Positions 51,101 through 62,005 of a stretch of DNA of 64,000 nt are shown here, piece by piece. The position numbers and the translations under genes were made by a program. Each line of letters begins with the position of its first letter. Position 1 is the first letter of the stretch. Origin of the DNA: Pratylenchus scribneri. Lineage: Eukaryota > Nematoda > Chromadorea > Rhabditida > Pratylenchidae. The stretch lies in assembly GCA_030063045.1 (NCBI GenBank), contig JAQSEB010000140.1, forward strand, positions 434,001 to 498,000, in the 5' to 3' direction. Below the pieces are notes generated by a model that was given only the letters and a program-made list of their open reading frames with translations, did not search any database and was not told the origin of the DNA.

Positions 51101-51446
51101 CTTTGATTTTAACAAAATCATGACAAATTATATACCATTCGATGCGTCTTGATGAGATCTACAAAATGGTATAAGGTTTGTGGGGTCTAAAACCACTTTC
51201 TGATTTATTAGAAGCTAAAAACTTTATATTTGCACCATTGTAGAATGCACCCATATTTGTACCGCCCTTTGTCTATTGTGGAATCGACCCCGGACAGTTT
51301 AAAAAATTTTAAATTTATTTTTTTAAGTTCTACTAAATTTGGCTAAAATCGTGAAGGTGACTGACGAATTGAGTGAGGAAAAAAGAGGAGAGGTCACACC
51401 GGAAATGTTCAAACAATTATTGGAATCCATTGGCCATTGTTTTTGA
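48156..51446 (+). CDS. Unrecognised gene Z, unit 1 copy
   Basis: Five exons: 48156-48459, 49055-49418, 49919-50011, 50245-50520 and 51328-51446. Phases close if exon 4 uses the strong donor T|GTAAGA at 50521; otherwise the frame runs to a stop at 50554. The protein is ~385 aa. It has a hydrophilic N-terminus with an acidic SDSEDSPIWEWNPPG motif and a Lys/Glu-rich stretch. A helical region LEEFLQKMRSGVNAAKIAYLEHPEFSQ follows, then ILDLYWFYGNLNLDKHIVN, AFARAILYLLNRNYVLCTEVG and VNQVGWLNWHNLGG. A coiled-coil-like segment (KDELERNQEVLKNIEQTKNR) precedes the C-terminus. No signal peptide or membrane helix. I know no matching family. Intron 4 contains a MITE. Confidence 0.6.
50897..51293. mobile_element. 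MITE with GGTCGATTCCACAAT ends, in gene Z intron
   Basis: Ends GGTGCTAGGTCGATTCCACA and TGTGGAATCGACCCCGG are inverted. Inside lies the AAACC/GGTTT palindrome (CTGGTTTTAGGCCCATAAACC ... TGGGGTCTAAAACCA) with TCATCGAGTCGCATCGAAT-type blocks. A related, slightly different copy sits at 52766-53160. Confidence 0.75.
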
Positions 51447-51931
51447 GGCGGAGGCAAAATGGACAAAATTTTATGAAATTAATTCATTAAACTTTAAATT
51501 TTTTATTATTATAAAAATTAAATGTAAAAATATTTAATGTTTTGATAAATATTTATGGAAGCCACAATAATAACCGATTATTTTATAAATTGTTTTAAAT
51601 TCTACTTTTTGTGCTATGGCCAAAAGAATGGCCCTGGTGTTCGTCAAATATAAAAATAAAGCAAATGGGCAATGGACATAATAACAAATATGGCTATAAT
51701 TTTGAAAAATAGTCAAAATTTTGTTTTTTTTTTCATATTTAAAAGATCAATGAAAAAAAGAAAAAAATGAATATTTCCATCAAACAATGATAAAAAAAAT
51801 GGTAAATGAATTTTAATTAATATATTTTTATTTAAAATATTTTTAATTCAAATATAAATTTTAATAGGCATCTAAATTATATTTATCGAAAATTATGGAA
51901 ATAAGCCAATTCAAAATCAAATGATGTTATG
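51447..51931. other. Intergenic between gene Z and the DESI2-like 3' exon
   Basis: Converging 3' flanks. AT-rich with AATAAA words; no gene seen. Same in unit 2 (61521-62005). Confidence 0.45.
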
Positions 51932-52226
51932 CTAATTAAACAATGATCCAAATTTTCCCATTCTTTTCTGCATGAATCTGGGCAGTCGCCGAAGTGAATT
52001 GCCCAGTCGATTGTATCGCGATTTCCATTTACCCTGCGGAGGTTGTTGACCAGCCAACGAGTTTTGCGGACTCAATGCATGCTTCAGAATTGCTTTGGCA
52101 CAATTATTGCAATTATTTCCGAATTCTTGATATTTTTCACCGCCAAATTTGTATTGGTCCAATTCGCGGACGTATGCGTCAATATTTTCGGGATGCAATT
52201 TTGTTATGCCCATCAGTCGTGATTTA
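51932..52226 (-). pseudogene. Orphan 3' exon of a DESI2-like gene (unit 1)
   Basis: This exon is identical to the last exon of the DESI2-like gene in unit 2 (62006-62300). It encodes LMGITKLHPENIDAYVRELD and the nucleophile motif FGNNCNN. Its upstream exons lie beyond the duplicated segment and are absent here, because unit 2 begins at 53227. What lies upstream on this strand instead are gene X 5' exons. It cannot make a complete peptidase. Confidence 0.8.
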
Positions 52227-52375
52227 CTTTAAATATATAAATTAATTGGCAAATGTAAAGAAGTGTGGTCTGTCAGAGTTTTGACTTTAAAAAGCAGAAA
52301 AAAAACACATTTTTAATGGTAATTCCGTCCGCTGGAACGAATTTGGGCTCGGATTTTTTGATATCTTACCATTAA

Positions 52376-52730
52376 TGCCAACTTTTACTATGAAAAGCAA
52401 CGGGAAGGGGGTGGATGGACCAAGGGCATTTTTGGTGAAAATTTCTGTAGAGTCAAATTATACTCATTCGATGTGGCTTGGCGAGGCGAATCGAATGTTG
52501 CCATTTTTACAAGGTAATCTAATTTAATTTTGACTAGTTATACGTCTAAATACCCTATCAAGATAAATATTTCTTTTAATCATTGGTTGCTTATATTATT
52601 TTAAAAGTGGTACCATTCGATTCGCCTTGCCAGAAGCCAAGTCGAAAGAGCTATTTATTGGGCCTGCAAAAATTTTTCACCAAAAAATGCCCTTGGCCCT
52701 CTTTGCTTTGTCATAGTAAAAAGTCGGCAT
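52376..52730. repeat. Degenerate inverted-repeat element (unit 1)
   Basis: Left arm landmarks ATGCCAACTTTTACTATG, GGACCAAGGGCATTTTTGGTG and GGCTTGGCGAGGCGAATCGAA appear inverted at right as TTCGATTCGCCTTGCCAGAAG, CACCAAAAAATGCCCTTGG and CATAGTAAAAAGTCGGCAT. The arms are diverged. Unit 2 copy at 62450-62804. Confidence 0.7.
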
Positions 52731-52765
52731 TATCTCGAGTTCACAATCGTGTTTAGCGCCTAAAA

Positions 52766-53160
52766 TGGTGCTAGGCCATCTCCACAAATTCTGCAAATAA
52801 AAATTTTTTGACTTCTAATAAATCAGAAACCGGTTTTAGACCCTACAAACCTTATACCATTTTGTAGATCTCATCGAAACGCATCGAATGGTATATAAAA
52901 AGTTCCAAAAGTTTAAGAGTTAAACCGCATAAACCATATTTTTAGGTTTTTGGTTTAAAACTCTTTAATTTTGTACCAAACCATGACAAATTTTATACCA
53001 TTCGATGCGTCTCGATGAGATCTCCAAAATGGTATAAGGTTTGTAGGGTCTAAAACCAATTTGTGATTTATTAGAAGTCAAAAACTTATATTTGCAGAAT
53101 TTGTGGACATGCCCAAATTTGCAGAGAGAGCCTTTGTCTATTGTGGAGATGACCACGGAC
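52766..53160. mobile_element. MITE, AAACC/GGTTT core, near the duplication junction
   Basis: Ends TGGTGCTAGGCCATCTCCACA and TGTGGAGATGACCACGGA are imperfect inverted repeats. Next inside are CACAAATTCTGCAAATA and its inverse, then ACCGGTTTTAGACCCTAC and GTAGGGTCTAAAACCA. The right end is 66 bp from the unit 1/unit 2 junction. Unit 2 copy at 62840-63234. Confidence 0.75.
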
Positions 53161-53226
53161 GGCCTATAATAACTCCCTAAAACGTTTTTTCCCTTATTTT
53201 AAAAATCAAAACCCGGCAAGACTGCA

Positions 53227-53478
53227 CAACATGATGTACTCAATCCGGAATTGGCCATTTCCTCCCGTTTGATAAATGCCAGAACTTCCATAAACCAATT
53301 TGGCACACTGAATATTTTTAAAAAGCGTTAATATGTTTTTTTTTTATTTTACCATTTTCCCTCGAATTCTGCTATCTTTGCATCCAATTTCATTTGCCAA
53401 TTGTTCCAATATTCTTCGCACATTTCTTGGGAATATTGAACCGAAAAAAATATTCGCCCTTGCCTTTGATCATTCTGT
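53227..53478 (-). pseudogene. Truncated gene X 5' exons at the duplication junction
   Basis: The exon at 53478-53357 is complete. The next exon (53306 downward) is cut at 53227 after EEMANSGLSTSC. Reading on across the junction into unit 1 adds CAVLPGFDF and a stop. The remaining exons of gene X are absent from this copy. The orphan DESI2 exon lies ~1 kb further downstream on the same strand. Confidence 0.75.
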
Positions 53479-54252
53479 TAAATTGTAAAATTATTTAATA
53501 AAGAATTAAAGGATTTAAAAAGAAATATAAATAAATTTTCGAACAAATATCAGTTAGTAAACTGGAACTGGAACTGGAAAAGCTCCAATTTGACCTTTCA
53601 TTTTTTTTCTTGAAATTTCTTGAAATAAATTTTTTAAACCGGTTTTTGAACCATTCAGTGTGATTAGAATTCAAAATCAATGCCAAATTCGAATTCCCCA
53701 TCCTCGAAAACCCATAAATTGGCATTTTTGGGCAATAAAATAAAGTTAACATTTTCTTGGTAAAAGTTGGCATTATCTTACCAAGATGGTAAGATATGAC
53801 AAAATGGATGTCAGATTTGAATTCTCCGACATCGAAAACCCCTAAATAGACATTTTTAGGCCAAAAAATAAAATTTTATTTTTTTACAAAAAGGGGTATC
53901 CGAACTATTACCCAGAAATGATTAAGTTGTACCCAAAAAAACAATTTAAATTTTAAAATGATTTTTTCTATGAATTGTCGGAATTTTCTAATTTTGCCCA
54001 TACTTGGCAGAGTAGATCGAGTTGTCGGTTTTAGTCAGGGAACGCTTTTAAAATTCGTTTCCTTTTTTTAAATGTTATTTTTCGGCTTTAAAAAAGCAAA
54101 AATTCCAAATTGAGATTTTAAATTGCATCGATTTTCTTAAAATCAAACCTATTAAAATCTATACTCTAATAATTAGAAGGCAATTCTGAATCATTTTAAA
54201 TTAAATTATTATCATTAGATAGTCTAATTTGTACAAAAATTTCAAATCTGCT

Positions 54253-54980
54253 TCAGGCATGATGTATTATTATATTTATTGATAAATTGAGACAAATTGG
54301 CCGCGATAAATTAACCTGCAGTTGCTGGAATTTGTCCGCCTCCAACGCTGCAATTCTTTCCAACAATTTCGCATTTTGTTCCCGAATTTCGGATGTAAAC
54401 CAGCCAAATGGAATTGCTAATAAACGACCAATCGGGAAGAACAAATAAACCGAAAATACGGAGACCATTGCGAATTGCACGCTGAACACAATTGCCAATG
54501 GTATGGCGAAAAACCAGGAAAGCAATTTGTAAATGAAATTGCAAACAACGAAGAAAACCTACAAAAAAATGAAATAATTAAAAATGAATAGTTCAATTTA
54601 AAAACATTGAAATTATTCATTGAATTTTCTAATATTTTTGGAAAAATTATTATTTCATAACTGACTAAAAATGTGGTCTTCTTCCAAGCAACATTCATTG
54701 GATTTGGAGGATGGACGGCATCCGACTCAAAACTGGCTGAAAATCTGATCTTCTTAACATCATTCATTGGATGGACGGCATCCGGCTGGCCGATAATTTG
54801 ATCGAGGCCCAAATCTAGTGCCTGTGAGAAAAAAGCAAAATTGTAACAATTTTATGATATTATTTTCTATTTAAGAAGAAGATTATTAATTATAATTAAA
54901 TAAAATATAATTAAAATTTTTACCTCATTTCCCTCCTCATTTAATTCAGCAATTTGTTCGCCCTTTTTGTTTTCATTCAT
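54253..54980 (-). CDS. Caveolin-like membrane protein (intact copy, unit 2)
   Basis: Three exons: 54980-54924, 54821-54666 and 54558-54253, giving 172 aa. An acidic N-terminus (MNENKKGEQIAELNEEGNE) leads to ALDLGLDQIIGQPDAVHP and FSASFESDAVHPPNPMNVAW. These correspond in position to the caveolin signature and scaffolding stretch (xDLxxRDPxxxN...FEDVIAEP...SFDxxW). Exon 3 encodes the hydrophobic hairpin: FFVVCNFIYKLLSWFFAIPL, then AIVFSVQFAMVSVFSVYLFF, then PIGRLLAIPFGWFTSEI, then a short coiled helix REQNAKLLERIAALEADK. Caveolins insert as a hairpin in the inner leaflet and shape membrane domains. The match is at motif level and divergent. The last exon could instead splice at ~54316 to the gene X exon at 53478, in phase. 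Confidence 0.62.
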
Positions 54981-55586
54981 ATTTTCTTTTATTCAAATAT
55001 TTTCAATGGCTTTCGAATTAGGTAATTGATCAGTCAAATTAAAAATTATTGTTGGAAATTGCCAAAAATAATTTTATCTAAAGAAAAAAAATTAAAAAAA
55101 TATTATGATTAATTTTTAAAAAAATTACAATTAAAAAGAAATCAAATCAATTTATCTATCCTTCTTGTGTTTATCCTTATTTGATTCTAATAAGTTTGGC
55201 GGCTGCTGAGCTTCCATGAATTTATTTATTCGCATTAAATTACATTTAAAATAATAAAGGAGTGGCTAATTACTGGCGCTAAAAGGTTTTTCGCTTCTGC
55301 GTTAACATTGAAGGTGGGAAATTCTGGTCTAATTTGCCTCTAAAATATTAAAGCGATTTCCATCTCAAAAACCCAAACCTCGACTTTCAGGTTTAAAAAT
55401 TCGACAATAATTTGGCAAAAATTTTCAAAAATTCGACAAAAAACTTGGCACGTATAAAACGCTTTAAATTTCAATAAAAAATATTTATATAAATTTTTGT
55501 ACTTCATATTTATATTTTTGAGCATTTCAGGTAACGAAATAACGAAAATAAAAGTTTTTAGCAATGAAGGTAGAAAATTTAGCCTA

Positions 55587-55873
55587 AAATGAACCCGATA
55601 GGGAGAAAATTTAGTCGAAAATGAACCCAATAGGGAGAAAATTTAGTCGAAAATGAACCAAATAGGGAGAAAATTTAGTCGAAAATGAACCCAATAGGGA
55701 GAAAATTTAGTCGAAAATGAACCCGATAGGGAGAAAATTTAGTCGAAAATGAACCCAATAGGGAGAAAATTTAGTCGAAAATGAACCCGATAGGGAGAAA
55801 ATTTAGTCGAAAATGAACCCAATAGGGAGAAAATTTAGTCGAAAATGAACCCGATAGGGAGAAAATTTAGTCG
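55587..55873. repeat. 32-bp minisatellite, 9 units (unit 2)
   Basis: Same repeat as at 45582-45804 with two more units. The extra 64 bp accounts exactly for the change in offset between the two large units. Confidence 0.92.
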
Positions 55874-56445
55874 AAAACGGCCTCGCAACGTAAAAATTTA
55901 GCTAAAATTGGAAAACTCGGTAATTACTTGGCAAAATATGAAAAATTGGCAAAAAAACTCGGAATTGACAGAAATCCGGCAAAAACTCGGCAGGGTAATC
56001 AAAAATTCGGTAAGTGCCAAGTTTTCCCGGTATTATGTGACCCCTGGCGCTTAATTAGAAATTTCAATTATATAACTAAGTTTTACAATGATTATAGAAC
56101 TATTAAAAATTGAAATCTTATAAACAAAAGTAATTCTAATGAATCGATTGAAGAAGAATAGATTAAAGTTGTATGGAATCAAAACATGCCTAAAATAGAA
56201 TCGGCGAGAAAGCAGAATCGACTTCTGTCTGTAACAAAATGAGATTAGGCAATAAAAAAAATGTGACAAAATTGTCCAAAAATGTTGGATTGTTTAAAAC
56301 AATTAAAATTCAGTATAAAATCATTTAAAATATTCTTTATATTTTTCTGCTTTTTCATTTTTTTTAAACAATTAGGGAATGTGAAAATGGCCGCTAGGCG
56401 AAAAATATCCCACAATAATTGCCACAAAATCTCAAAAATGTGGTG

Positions 56446-56779
56446 ATTTTCATTCCGGAAAGAATTCTGATTTTCATTCCGGAAAGAATTCTGATTTTCA
56501 TTCCGGAAAGAATTCTGATTTTCATTCCGGAAAGAATTCTGATTTTCATTTCCGGAAAGAATTCTGATTTTCATTCCGGAAAGAATTCTGATTTTCATTC
56601 TGGAAAGAATTCTGATTTTTATTCCGGAAAGAATTCTGATTTTCATTCCAGAAAGAATTCTGATTTTCATTCCGGAAAGAATTCTGATTTACATTCCGGA
56701 AAGAATTCTGATTTTCATTCCGGAAAGAATTCTGATTTTCATTCCGGAAAGAATTCTGATTTTCATTCCGGAAAGAATT
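56446..56779. repeat. 24-bp minisatellite, unit 2 copy
   Basis: Unit-for-unit identical to 46377-46710, including the same 1-bp insertion and the same variant units. One substitution (A to G) lies just before the array. Its conservation contrasts with the 32-bp array, which has already changed length. Confidence 0.95.
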
Positions 56780-57848
56780 CTTATCTCCTCTCTTTATTTG
56801 GGCATTGGCCAAAGAAGCTGCTGGCCATTGAAAGAGAAAATGCGCGGAAATTGTTTGAGTGCAAGGATTTCTTTTGGGGAGCTAAAGTCATCGATCCTTT
56901 TACCTTCCTCTTCCTAAAAATCCTTTATTTGGGCATTGGCCAAATTTCCTCCGTTTGCCTTTCGAATCTCTCGCTCAATTTGTTTTTGGCAAAGGAAGCT
57001 GTCATCCATCCATCCAAGAGGGATAGTAAAAGGAACTGTTTTTAGGAAAGGAATTAATTTGGGAAGCTATAGAGGGGGGAAAAGAGGCAGAATTGGTGAA
57101 TTGGTATCAAAAAGAAATGGAAAATGAGTGATTTAGAGAAAAATCTTATGGCCAAAGCGGACTTTGGAATAGAAGGGTTTGAGTTTGGGGTTTGTTTGAT
57201 GGCATCAAAAATCACTCATTACCAAAATTCGAAAGGCATACCCTTTTTACTTATAAGGATTTTATTATTTGTAAATTTAAATAGAGGCTTTCCAAAAATA
57301 CATCAGATTGCCTTTGGTTCATTCAATGTGTTCCCCACTGCTAATATTTTTGTTAATTTTGGTCAATTTTTGGTCGAATTTTTATTTCATTGCTGCAACA
57401 CAATTTTCCATCAAAAATGTGCCTGCAGCCCACTCAAAGCCAAGTAATTTTGAAAATATAATTTAGTATTGAATTTTAACGGCATGAGGAAATTTTAGTA
57501 AAGCCATATTAGTTAGCTCAACGAAGCACTAAAACCAATTCGGGAAGGCCATTACAATTTGAATGTGCACAAAATGTCCTCCAAAATTTAATTATTTAAA
57601 AATTTTATAAAATTCATATTAAGTTTAATAAACCCGAATTTTGGAAGAAAAATTGCTTATTTTAAAAAATTTTTTTTAATTTTCAATAAATTAGACGAGC
57701 CACTTTTTAGAGGGCATTTAGGGCTATCAAATGGCATATCGCCTTTCAAAATTGATTATTTCCTTGTTGGGATATGGCCAAAAGAATAGGCCGCATAATG
57801 AAATAATGGTGCTTTCTTTTTCGGAAATTTAAATATCAGTGCTAAATA

Positions 57849-58093
57849 CCGTAAATCCTCTATTAGAAGCTCCCCTCCTATTAGAAGCCCCCCCCCCCCC
57901 CTATTAGAAGCCCCCTATCCATTGAAATTTTTTTTTCCATAAATAACCAGCAGTTTTTAGTTGAAATTAAGTCGAAAAAGCCGTAATTAAGCCGAAATAA
58001 GCATTTTTTGTTTTTAAAAAATTCCGAAAATTTCCAACCTCGGAGGGTCTATGAAATTTATAAGCCCCGGGGCTTCTAATAGAGGATTTACGG
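57849..58093. mobile_element. Tc1/mariner-type MITE, unit 2 copy
   Basis: Copy of the 47780-48019 element, 5 bp longer because of an expanded C-run after CTATTAGAAGC. The terminal repeats and flanking TA are unchanged. Confidence 0.85.
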
Positions 58094-58229
58094 TATATTT
58101 TAATATCAAAAATTCATTTAAAAAATTTAAGGTTTCCCAAGTGTCACCAGCATTTTCGGACAATCCGGTGTTAAAAACCATCAGCCTAGAGCAAATTTAT
58201 CCGTGAAAACTCAACTGAATTTCCCCTCA

Positions 58230-61200
58230 ATGTCTGCCAATTCGAATGGCCACAGGGATTCGACGATTATGAGAGGGGCGGCTAGAGGGCACAATCCATT
58301 GTCAACCGAATATGAAATGTTTCCCAAAACCCATAAAAAGAAACATTCGATGATGGCAAAAGCGAAGGCGAATTCAGCACCGGACGAATCGGATTCGGAG
58401 GATTCACCAATTTGGGAATGGAATCCGCCCGGATTTGGAATAGCGGGATGGCAATTTCCAAATCAATGGCTGATGAAGAAAAATCAGCCAAATAGTGAGG
58501 AAAGTGAAAAAAGGCATATTGAAAACGGGAATGGTGAGTAAGAGGGTCGTCGATGAATTGGAGAAAGATGAAAGTAAATTAAATTCATATAGATTCAAGA
58601 ATAGATTCATTCTATTCAGCATGTTCGATTAGATATGGCTAATAAAAATTATGGGGTTTTAAACCGGTTTAATTAGAGTAGGGCTAGCACTAGGTTAGAG
58701 CCGGTATGGATTTACGGCTTGGTAAGGCTATGATTAGGAAAAAATCAATGGGTCTAGGATGCCTATTAGCCGAGTTCCACAAAATTAGTTAGACCGAGAA
58801 GCGAGAACGCTGTCTAATTCCAGGAATTAAGCAATTCCCCTGGAATAACTCCAAAATATATTTGTTACAGCGAAGGTTGAAACCCACACAATATCTCTCC
58901 GAAGAAATAGAGCACAAACCTAAACCACAGCCGAGCCATGACCACTACCCCTAAACCCATGCCACCGCCTAACCCTATATTTAGTTTTCCTATAAAACAC
59001 TTTTTTTTCTGCTTCTTTGGCGGAAATAGTTTGTTAATTAATTTCAACTTTCGTGTCGACTTATTTAAGCAAAAATATTACAGCTCAAAATAAAAATTAT
59101 TATTAAAATTTGGACTTTAAAAATTCAGAAGAAAACGGCCACGGTCGACAAGGAAAAATATTGCCAAAAGTTGAGAATAAAAAGGATTTAAATGGAGAAA
59201 AGTGGAAGAATAACAAAATGGAAGGAAAAGATGAAGAAAATGGAAGAATTTTAGCAAAACATTTCAATGACGAATGGATAAAAAGGGAAAGGGCCAAGGA
59301 AGTAGCCCGAAGGTCTGGGCCAATTCTAGAGGAATTCTTGCAAAAAATGCGATCTGGTGTGAATGCTGCTAAAATTGCCTACTTGGAACATCCGGAGTTC
59401 TCGCAGGAGGATTCAGACCATTTGCATACAATTTTGGATTTATATTGGTTTTATGGGAATTTGAACTTGGATAAACACATAGTCAACAAACAGTGAGTGT
59501 TGGGGGTTGGGCTGCGAATTTCGGCCAATATCCCAACAACCTTAAAAATTATTAATTAAATTTTCAGCCATTAATCAAGCTCTTTTGTAGAAAGCATTTT
59601 GATATCAAATTTAAATCTCAAGGCCATAAAATTCTAGTCAAAAAGAATAAACTTCCCAAATTTTGCTCAAATGGGGAAAAGGCTGTGAATTTGAGCCTAT
59701 ATCTCATCAATTAATTAAGCTATATATAAAACAAAACTTTATATTTTTAAATTAACCTGTAAAATTTATCAATTTTGAAAAATATATTCCAAAAATTCAG
59801 ATTCCCTATCATCGAAAACCCTTTAAATTCACCTTTTTAAAGAAAAATATAATACAAATTTTTTTGGAAAAAAGAGGCAGGCGTAAAGTGAATTATTACC
59901 TCCATTTTTTTATGAAATCCACTATTTTTATTGGTAAATTAATATTTCACCATAAGTAATTTTTTATTATTATTCCCTTATATTTTAAACAGTGCCACTG
60001 ATGCGGCCTTTGCCCGTGCCATTCTGTATTTGCTGAACCGAAATTATGTATTATGCACTGAAGTTGGTAAACTAAAAAATGAAAGGTAGGAATTAGGAAA
60101 ATGCATTTTAATAGAAAAAAATTTGGCCAAAAATGACAATAATTATTTAATTTATTATTTGTTGTCCCTGAATCCAATTCATTTTATCAAATTTAAATAT
60201 TTTCAAATTTAAAAGATTAAAAAAATGTAAAAATAATCAAAGTAAAAAAAGAGAGAAAAATATTTATAAATCTTTATTTAATTTTTTATGATATAATATT
60301 TTCCCATATAATTTTCAGTGCTGAAGGAAAGGGAAAAACACGATTATTAGTGGCCGAAAATATGTTAGAAAATTATTTATATTGGCCCGGTTTTGTGAAT
60401 CAAGTTGGATGGTTGAATTGGCACAATTTGGGTGGGCAAAATTTTGAGGAAAATCTTCAAAAAATGGCCGAAATATTCGAAAATGCTTTCAAATTTTATG
60501 AAATAGATTTATTGAAGGATGAATTGGAAAGAAATCAGGAAGTTTTGAAGAATATTGAGCAGACAAAAAATCGATTAAAATCCACTGAAAAATGTAAGAA
60601 AAAAATTTCGGTACCGCAATTTCATTAATGAACCGAATGTTTTTGGACATAACTCAACAAGGAAATAACCAATTCGGTAAAATGATATACCATTTGAAAG
60701 CCCTGAATGCCCTCTAAAAACGGAATTTTTATTTTTTTAAAACTTCCAACAATTTATAAAATAAGCGGATTTTCCTCAAAGCTCAAAAAAATTCGAGTTT
60801 ATTATAATCAAAGGTAAGTAATTTTTTTTAAAAACTTGGATTTTCTAAAATATAAAAATGAACAAATGTAGAGGACACTTTAGGCTTTCAAATGGAATAT
60901 TATCTTCCCGGATTGGCTATTTACTTCCTTATACTATTATCTTCGGCTAATTCTCCGGTCGTTTAAAAGGGTGCTAGGTCGATTCCACAATGGTACAAAT
61001 ATAAAGTTTTTGGCTTATAATAAATCAGAAACTGGTTTTAGGCCCATAAACCTTATACAATTTTGTAGATCTCATCGAGTCGCATCGAATGATATAATAT
61101 TTGTCATGGTTTGGCCCAAAATAAGAAAGTTTAGAATTAAAATCTCGAAGAAAAGGTTTAAATGGTTTAATACTCTTTGATTTTAACAAAATCATGACAA

Positions 61201-61520
61201 ATTATATACCATTCGATGCGTCTTGATGAGATCTACAAAATGGTATAAGGTTTGTGGGGTCTAAAACCACTTTCTGATTTATTAGAAGCTAAAAACTTTA
61301 TATTTGCACCATTGTAGAATGCACCCATATTTGTACCGCCCTTTGTCTATTGTGGAATCGACCCCGGACAGTTTAAAAAATTTTAAATTTATTTTTTTAA
61401 GTTCTACTAAATTTGGCTAAAATCGTGAAGGTGACTGACGAATTGAGTGAGGAAAAAAGAGGAGAGGTCACACCGGAAATGTTCAAACAATTATTGGAAT
61501 CCATTGGCCATTGTTTTTGA
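58230..61520 (+). CDS. Unrecognised gene Z, unit 2 copy
   Basis: Five exons at +10074 relative to the unit 1 copy: 58230-58533, 59129-59492, 59993-60085, 60319-60594 and 61402-61520. The coding exons appear identical to the unit 1 copy. The only difference I saw is a T/A change at 60660, which falls after the exon 4 donor. Both copies keep open frames and splice sites, so both could be expressed. There is no hint of function beyond its soluble, helical, charged character. Confidence 0.6.
60971..61367. mobile_element. MITE in gene Z intron, unit 2 copy
   Basis: Copy of 50897-51293, carried along by the large duplication rather than a separate insertion. Confidence 0.75.
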
Positions 61521-62005
61521 GGCGGAGGCAAAATGGACAAAATTTTATGAAATTAATTCATTAAACTTTAAATTTTTTATTATTATAAAAATTAAATGTA
61601 AAAATATTTAATGTTTTGATAAATATTTATGGAAGCCACAATAATAACCGATTATTTTATAAATTGTTTTAAATTCTACTTTTTGTGCTATGGCCAAAAG
61701 AATGGCCCTGGTGTTCGTCAAATATAAAAATAAAGCAAATGGGCAATGGACATAATAACAAATATGGCTATAATTTTGAAAAATAGTCAAAATTTTGTTT
61801 TTTTTTTCATATTTAAAAGATCAATGAAAAAAAGAAAAAAATGAATATTTCCATCAAACAATGATAAAAAAAATGGTAAATGAATTTTAATTAATATATT
61901 TTTATTTAAAATATTTTTAATTCAAATATAAATTTTAATAGGCATCTAAATTATATTTATCGAAAATTATGGAAATAAGCCAATTCAAAATCAAATGATG
62001 TTATG

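Larger units (their letters stand above)
43229..53226 (+). repeat. Unit 1 of a ~10-kb direct tandem duplication
   Basis: Unit 1 (9998 bp) is followed without spacer by unit 2 (53227-63300, 10074 bp). I followed the pair throughout. The offset changes only at a 7-bp indel (44790 region), at two extra 32-bp minisatellite units (45.6-45.8 kb) and at a poly-C tract (+5, near 47.82 kb). I noticed only two substitutions: A/G at 46373 versus 56442, and T/A at 50586 versus 60660. The junction reads ACTGCA|CAACATG with at most 1 bp of homology to the outer flanks, so no long repeat mediated it. It is either a very recent duplication or an assembly artefact from two haplotypes. Confidence 0.97.
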
